Shown here: piece after piece, positions 34,153 through 38,858 of the stretch
How the letters are laid out: the number at the start of each line of letters is the position of its first letter
Position numbering within the stretch: the first letter of the stretch is position 1
From: Bacteroidota bacterium
GTDB taxonomy: Bacteria > Bacteroidota > Rhodothermia > Rhodothermales > JAHQVL01
Reading direction: 5' to 3'
Assembly (NCBI GenBank): GCA_039111535.1
Contig: JBCCIM010000035.1
Coordinates: 1 to 38,858, forward strand
DNA: 38,858 nt
Made by a program: the position numbers and the translations under genes
Notes under the pieces: generated by a model
What the model was told of the DNA's origin: nothing
Databases searched by the model: none
Seen by the model: only the letters and a program-made list of their open reading frames with translations

Positions 34153-37143
34153 TTGTATCAGCGCGATTCTTACGACTTGCATGAAGAAGAGCCGCCTTTC
34201 GCGTCTCCATCCCGGCAGACGACCCTGTTAGACAGGGTTACTGCGTTGACCATTGTCATTTGTGTGATAGCAATCCCTGCATGGGTAACCATCACGTTCT
34301 CCTCTTCTGAACCCGTATCGCAAGATACCTACGACCAATATCTTGAAGGCAAAGGCGCATGGGCACGCGCAACACTGAATAAGCTTACCCTCGAACAAAA
34401 AGTCTCACAATTATTTTTCCCGTATGCCTACGGCGTTTACCAGAGTTCTGATGATCCGGCATACAAACGCCTGGTTGACCTGGTTGAACGCTTCGAAGTA
34501 GGCGGTGTGGTGTTTTTTCAGGGTGATCCTTTTTCGCAGGCGCAACTGGCAAATGACCTGCAAAACATGTCTAACCTGCCCCTTATTACGTCGCAGGACA
34601 TGGAGACCGGCGCCGGCTTCCGACTCAAACGCACAACACATTTCCCTTCTGCCATGGCTTTTGGGGCAAGCAGGAATACTGACCTGGCCTACTCAGCCGG
34701 CCTCATCACAGCCCGCGAAGCGCGTGCGCTTGGCGTTTATCAGGTATTTGCGCCTGTGGCCGACATCAACAACAACGCAGACAATCCCGTAATCAACATC
34801 CGCTCTTACGGCGAACGGGCAAACCTGGTGGCAGACATGGTTACCGCGTTCACCTTCGGCTTGCAGGATGGCAATGTGATTGCAACCGTGAAGCATTTTC
34901 CAGGCCACGGAGACACGGCAACGGACTCCCACTCGGATCTTCCCATCTTACCTTTCACACGCGCCCGGCTGGATTCTGTAGAGCTTGTGCCGTTTCGGGC
35001 AGCACGCGATGCCGGCATCATGAGCGTTATGATGGGACACCTTGCGCTCCCTGAACTTGAGCCTGACACCAACATCCCGGCTACCCTCGCCCCTGCTGTC
35101 GTAAATTCGTTGCTTCGTGAAGAGATGGGCTTTAAGGGCTTGATTGTATCGGATGCCATGCGAATGTCGGGCATCACGAAGTCTTTCGGCACCGGTGAGA
35201 GCGCCGTACGCGCCATTGAAGCCGGCGTGGATATTTTGGTGATGTCGCAAGACGAATATGCTGCGCGGGCTGCTATTCTGCGCGCCGTCGAGGAAGGCCG
35301 GCTCACAGAGGAACGCATTGACCAGTCTGTCATGCGCCTCTTAACAACAAAAGAATGGCTCGGGCTGAACAGAAACAGGTTGCTCAACCCGTCCAGTACA
35401 CGTCAGATTGTGGCAACCAATTACCACAAAATGATCAGCGAAACCGTTGCCCGTGAATCAGTGACTTTACTGAGCAACCAGCGCAACCTCTTGCCGCTGA
35501 AGCAAACCCCAAGACGCGTTGCTATCGTTACCATCAGTGACTCTGATGAACCTGAGCGCGGGCAATATTTCAATTCCGTATTCAGGTCGCTTGCCACGCG
35601 TTCTTCTGTATCAAATTACCTGATCGATACAAGGTCAACCAACGACGACTACAACAAGGTACTCAGTCGCGCCAGAAATGCTGACCTGATTATCATTCCC
35701 ACGTATCGGCCCTTCCGGTCCGGTACCAACCGCATTGCATTGCCAGCGCGCATTCAGTCTTTCATGAATAGACTGGTGCGGCAAAACAAACCAACAATTC
35801 TCGTTTCTTTTGGCTCTCCGTACCTCGTTAACGACCTCACACGGCAGCCGAATGTGTATATTGCGGCTTACGGAGAAAGCGAATCTTCCGAGAAAGCCGT
35901 GGCGCAGGCCATGTTTGGGCAAACGGCCATTAAAGGCAAATTGCCTATCACCATCCCCGGGCTCTACCAGTTTGGCGAAGGCATCCAGGTGCCCCAACTT
36001 TTTGCCCGGGAAGGCTACCCAGAAGAAGTTGGGATGTCGAGCGCGTCGCTCTCACGCGTTGACTCTCTTATCAATGCATCTATTGCCGACCAGGCATTCC
36101 CGGGTGCAGCCATAGCAATTGGCCGGCCTGATGTATTGGTAAAACTCCAGGGGTATGGGTACTACACCTACGACTCGGAGCGCCGCGTGGCACCTACCTC
36201 CAAGTTTGATCTTGCGTCGCTGACCAAGGTAGTTGCGACGACAACGGCCATTATGCAGTTATATGAGCAAGGCAAGCTGAAACTCGACGATAAAATCGCC
36301 AAGTTTCTGCCTAACTTCGGTCAGAATGGCAAAGATGGCCTAACTGTCAGGCATCTGCTGACGCATACAAGTGGCATGACTCCTTTTCGCCCGTTTCACC
36401 AGGAAGGTATCACCACGCGCAGCGGCATTATCGACGCCATCTTTTCCGAGGAGCTCATCTATGCACCGGGCACCGAAATGCGCTATAGCGACTTCAACAT
36501 GATCGTGCTTGCGCTGCTGGTTGAAAAAATTAGTGGGCAGAATTTCGGGACGTATACAACACGCAACATTTTTGCACCATTGGGCATGAACGATACCGGC
36601 TTCCGCCGCTCTGGCGTGGGATCCGATCAGACCGTTGTACCTACTGAAGTCGACCAGAATTTCAGGAAACGCCTTGTGCAAGGCGAAGTACACGACGAGA
36701 CTGCTTACAGCCTCGGCGGTACTGCCGGGCATGCCGGCCTTTTTTCGACGGCCAAAGACCTTTCCAAGTTTGCATTTATGATGATGAATGAAGGCAAACA
36801 CAACGGACAGGCATTCCTTAAAGAAGAGACCGTGCGGTTGTTCACAGCTGCCGTAGACGGTTCTCGGCACAGCCGCGCGCTGGGCTGGGACACCAAAAGC
36901 CCGGAAGGCTACTCCTCGGCCGGCCAGCTGTTCAGCACCAAAAGCTTTGGGCACACAGGCTTCACCGGTACCTCACTCTGGATCGACCCCGAAGCCGATT
37001 TGTTCGTGATCCTGTTGACCAACCGCGTGTACCCGACAAGGGACAACAAAAAGCACAGCGCTGTCCGTGCCAAACTCGCAGATATAGCTTACGAGTCCAT
37101 CACCGGTGAAAACGAGACCGTTTTGCCAAAATCGACCAATTAG
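34153..37143 (+). CDS. Membrane-anchored GH3 beta-N-acetylglucosaminidase (NagZ-like) fused to a beta-lactamase-fold domain
   Basis: A 996-residue fusion. A single membrane helix is at about 30–50 (LTIVICVIAIPAWVTITF), with no cleavage site. The GH3 domain at about 75–400 has VKHFPGHGDTATDSH (from about 246; NagZ catalytic loop) and nucleophile Asp334 in IVSDAMRM. A GH3 C-terminal domain follows to about 610. The serine beta-lactamase/esterase fold is at about 640–980, with Ser689-x2-Lys692 (SLTK), Tyr778-Ser-Asp (YSD instead of YSN) and His934-Thr-Gly (HTG). It probably trims peptidoglycan GlcNAc and acts on a linked ester or peptide. Start TTG 34153: the nearest upstream in-frame stop leaves no ATG. 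This fusion is known in Bacteroidota. Confidence 0.92.
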   Translation: MYQRDSYDLHEEEPPFASPSRQTTLLDRVTALTIVICVIAIPAWVTITFSSSEPVSQDTYDQYLEGKGAWARATLNKLTLEQKVSQLFFPYAYGVYQSSDDPAYKRLVDLVERFEVGGVVFFQGDPFSQAQLANDLQNMSNLPLITSQDMETGAGFRLKRTTHFPSAMAFGASRNTDLAYSAGLITAREARALGVYQVFAPVADINNNADNPVINIRSYGERANLVADMVTAFTFGLQDGNVIATVKHFPGHGDTATDSHSDLPILPFTRARLDSVELVPFRAARDAGIMSVMMGHLALPELEPDTNIPATLAPAVVNSLLREEMGFKGLIVSDAMRMSGITKSFGTGESAVRAIEAGVDILVMSQDEYAARAAILRAVEEGRLTEERIDQSVMRLLTTKEWLGLNRNRLLNPSSTRQIVATNYHKMISETVARESVTLLSNQRNLLPLKQTPRRVAIVTISDSDEPERGQYFNSVFRSLATRSSVSNYLIDTRSTNDDYNKVLSRARNADLIIIPTYRPFRSGTNRIALPARIQSFMNRLVRQNKPTILVSFGSPYLVNDLTRQPNVYIAAYGESESSEKAVAQAMFGQTAIKGKLPITIPGLYQFGEGIQVPQLFAREGYPEEVGMSSASLSRVDSLINASIADQAFPGAAIAIGRPDVLVKLQGYGYYTYDSERRVAPTSKFDLASLTKVVATTTAIMQLYEQGKLKLDDKIAKFLPNFGQNGKDGLTVRHLLTHTSGMTPFRPFHQEGITTRSGIIDAIFSEELIYAPGTEMRYSDFNMIVLALLVEKISGQNFGTYTTRNIFAPLGMNDTGFRRSGVGSDQTVVPTEVDQNFRKRLVQGEVHDETAYSLGGTAGHAGLFSTAKDLSKFAFMMMNEGKHNGQAFLKEETVRLFTAAVDGSRHSRALGWDTKSPEGYSSAGQLFSTKSFGHTGFTGTSLWIDPEADLFVILLTNRVYPTRDNKKHSAVRAKLADIAYESITGENETVLPKSTN

Positions 37144-37175
37144 GCGTGTTATAGGTCAACAAATTCTATTCGCCT

Positions 37176-37991
37176 TTATTGGATACTCCCTCGCGCTTCG
37201 ATCACATAATCGGCGATCTCCTCAACTGTATCCAACCAGAATCCGTTTGCCGGGTCCTGCAGGTATGGGATAAGTTGCTCAAGCATAGCCAGCCGCGTAG
37301 TTTGCCGGCCTCCGTCATCCATTTCATGGCCTGAAAGGATTACCCAACCACCATCTGCTTTTGCCTGATCTAATATAGCAAGCACTTCTTCGAAGGTTTT
37401 GCCGTCCATCTCGATCCCGGTGAGCTGCGCCATATCTACATAAGCCGGGTCGCTCGCAGCTTCATCCAACCATCCTCTGCCCGATGTAAACATGTCAGCA
37501 ATAACTGGCACGTAACTTTTCGTTGCGCTTCCCCGCCCCACAAAAGACTGCCCGCAGGGGTACGCAAACGAGACGGGCGTTACCCCCAACAATGCATGCA
37601 GTTTTTTGTTTGCCTGCGCCAGTTCAGCGCGCATCTCATCCAATGAATACTGCTCGAGGGCCTTGTCACGCGCCCACAAAAAGTTACCAGAGCATGGATG
37701 CATCATCGAGTGATTCCCAATCTCATGGCCGGTAGCAATAGCGGCCTTCCACCCCGCCAACTGCGCTTCAACAGCTCCCGGCATTACATAAAAAGTACCT
37801 TTTGCACCAAAGCGATCGAGCAACGGTATTCCTTTTGACACCTGACTGGGCCGCGCATCGTCAAACGTCAAACTTACAGCCGCAACTGCACCATCAGGCC
37901 ATTCAAAGGCTGTTGAGGACTGGCCATAGCCTGTCGCAGGAAACACGACGAGCAAGCATATCACGCTTGCTCGTAATAAGGATTGAGACAT
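37176..37991 (-). CDS. Secreted polysaccharide deacetylase (carbohydrate esterase family 4)
   Basis: A 271-residue secreted protein with a signal peptide (about 1–23, ending GYGQ). The NodB-homology motifs are Asp44–Asp45 in LTFDDARPSQ and His94-x3-His98 in IGNHSMMHPC, giving the metal triad. SFAYPCGQ and WVILSGHEMDDG follow as motifs 3–5. It removes acetyl groups from N-acetylated glycans such as peptidoglycan or chitin-like polymers in the periplasm. It is convergent with the GH3 fusion, 33 bases away, and may act in the same cell-wall turnover; that is inferred. Confidence 0.9.
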   Translation of the reverse strand: MSQSLLRASVICLLVVFPATGYGQSSTAFEWPDGAVAAVSLTFDDARPSQVSKGIPLLDRFGAKGTFYVMPGAVEAQLAGWKAAIATGHEIGNHSMMHPCSGNFLWARDKALEQYSLDEMRAELAQANKKLHALLGVTPVSFAYPCGQSFVGRGSATKSYVPVIADMFTSGRGWLDEAASDPAYVDMAQLTGIEMDGKTFEEVLAILDQAKADGGWVILSGHEMDDGGRQTTRLAMLEQLIPYLQDPANGFWLDTVEEIADYVIEARGSIQ

Positions 37992-38240
37992 TGGTGGTTA
38001 GTAATGCGAATGAGAGGAATCAAAAGACCACAACGAACCGTGAATAACGCCATGATGTGGCAATATACGTTTACAACGTAATATGTCGTTGTCCCTAACC
38101 TAGGAGCACTACGTGCTTCTACTTTGTTGTGAAATAGATGTGCTATACGCCTAGGCCCTGAATTATCCGGCACAGAAACCTCACCGCTATTAAAAAGTTA
38201 TCCTTTCCGTTATATCTGTATCGTAATCTGATAACATCGT

Positions 38241-38576
38241 ATGCCTACCTACACCTACAAACGGGAAGACGGGAGTGTCTTTGAAATTGATCAGCGCATC
38301 ACAGCTGATGCCCTCGAGGTATGTCCGACTACCGGACAGAAAGTAAAGCGGATTATCAGCGGCGGCGCCGGCCTCGTATTCAAAGGCTCTGGTTTTTACC
38401 TGACAGACTATGGCAAGTCGGGCAGTTCAGCAGGCAATGCGCAGGCCAAAGAAAAAGGAAGCAGCGGCACCTCGGAAAGCACCAAAGGTGACACGGCTTC
38501 CTCTTCTTCAAGCAATTCTGACTCAGGCAAATCTGACGCAAGCAAATCCAAAAGCAAGCCTGCAAAAGCCGAGTAA
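38241..38576 (+). CDS. FmdB-family protein with degenerate zinc ribbon
   Basis: A 111-residue protein. Residues 1–57 follow the FmdB (putative regulatory) family layout: MPTYTYKREDGSVFE, TADALEVCPTTGQKVKRIISGGAG and FKGSGFYLTDYGK. In canonical members four Cys form a zinc ribbon (CxxC twice); here only the Cys in CPTTG remains, so zinc binding is unlikely. The rest is a Ser/Lys-rich, low-complexity tail of about 50 residues. It is cytosolic. Role unknown. It ends four bases from the convergent SusE/F-like gene. Confidence 0.88.
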   Translation: MPTYTYKREDGSVFEIDQRITADALEVCPTTGQKVKRIISGGAGLVFKGSGFYLTDYGKSGSSAGNAQAKEKGSSGTSESTKGDTASSSSSNSDSGKSDASKSKSKPAKAE

Positions 38577-38580
38577 TACC

Positions 38581-38858
38581 CTAGCGTGTCGCAAGACTGT
38601 CTAGCGAATACGCATACGTTTCGCTGTTCAGGGTAAACTTATACGTACCAGGTGCGGGGATATACGCTCGGATGTTCTGTGTGTTATTGCCGCCATCTAT
38701 TGCGGCCACACCTGAAATGGGAAACCCAGCAGGATTTGCTTCAATTGCTCCGAGATTGATGTCCCAAGACTCGTTCGCGGTGAATTTAAAGTCAATGACT
38801 CCTGGGTTGTCGAACGCCATCTCCATTGAATAGTCCGTATCGCTCTGTTGGGTCATCG
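38581..38858 (-). CDS. SusE/SusF-like carbohydrate-binding protein, C-terminal fragment (5' end outside window)
   Basis: The reading frame is open to the window edge, so only the last about 92 residues are seen. The pattern VIDFKFTANESWDINLGA, GGNNTQNIRAYIPAPGTYKFTLN and ETYAYSLDSL resembles the repeated starch-binding modules of SusE/SusF outer-membrane lipoproteins. The Met near the edge is probably internal. The family is expected next to SusC/SusD genes, which would lie to the right. Identification is by pattern and moderate. Confidence 0.55.
   Translation of the reverse strand, partial: MTQQSDTDYSMEMAFDNPGVIDFKFTANESWDINLGAIEANPAGFPISGVAAIDGGNNTQNIRAYIPAPGTYKFTLNSETYAYSLDSLATR

Noticed and set aside
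36340-36954. 204-residue minus-strand ORF inside the GH3–beta-lactamase gene
   Set aside because: Antisense shadow of the beta-lactamase-fold domain.
34153-37143. Beta-lactamase domain as an antibiotic-resistance gene
   Set aside because: Motifs (YSD, HTG) and fusion to a NagZ-like domain fit cell-wall or esterase roles; there is no evidence for resistance.
1-38858. tRNA, rRNA, CRISPR arrays, transposases, integrases or prophage genes
   Set aside because: Scanning both strands showed no T-arm-like tRNA pattern with a matching acceptor stem, no regularly spaced repeats and no recombinase motifs.

Overview
The window looks like a chromosome segment, or a metagenome contig, of a marine or saline member of the Bacteroidota/Rhodothermota (Rhodothermales–Balneolales-like) group. 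The evidence is indirect. Most genes lack a clear Shine-Dalgarno sequence. Many secreted proteins are lipoproteins with a Cys lipobox. There is a tandem cluster of parvulin/SurA chaperones, a GH3–beta-lactamase fusion, a sulfatase, a PL14-like lyase with CBM32 and dockerin modules, and a SusE/F-like fragment. No rRNA, tRNA, CRISPR array, transposase or phage gene was recognised. Base composition looks even, with frequent GCCGGC.

Left part (1–9 kb): a 5'-truncated ECF sigma factor runs into an ORF that begins like an anti-sigma factor and continues in frame into the C-terminal two thirds of a MeaB/ArgK GTPase lacking its P-loop. A subtilisin-like lipoprotein follows and ends at a perfect 13-bp terminator hairpin. 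Next comes a run of minus-strand small genes: two overlapping secreted or lipoprotein genes of unknown function, a DUF2459/TIGR02117 protein with a Cys-rich partner, another lipoprotein, a SAM methyltransferase, a YbjQ-type protein and an ALDH7-type aldehyde dehydrogenase.

Middle part (9–24 kb): a four-module secreted polysaccharide-lyase-like protein; gltX flanked by two diverged copies of a short dispersed repeat; a complete ECF sigma/anti-sigma operon with its own terminator; and, divergent from it, an envelope-biogenesis cluster. That cluster has a double-parvulin lipoprotein, a degenerate parvulin lipoprotein, SurA, a MoxR ATPase and a CAP-domain protein. A glmM–MFS pair follows on the minus strand.

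Right part (23.5–38.9 kb): heme O synthase, an ABC-2 exporter pair, rlmN, and a small two-helix membrane protein overlapping a HerA-like ATPase gene. A minus-strand MFS–M20 peptidase–sulfatase operon comes next. Divergent from it is a membrane-anchored GH3 glucosaminidase–beta-lactamase-fold fusion. The window ends with a polysaccharide deacetylase, an FmdB-like protein that has lost most zinc-ribbon cysteines, and a truncated SusE/F-like protein.

Taken together the content is mostly envelope maintenance (chaperones, glmM, GH3, deacetylase) and polymer scavenging (lyase, sulfatase, peptidases, transporters). No known defence or mobile system was recognised. The points most worth following up are the HerA-like ATPase with its small membrane partner, the sigma/anti-sigma–MeaB chimera, the MoxR–CAP pair and the MFS–M20–sulfatase operon.
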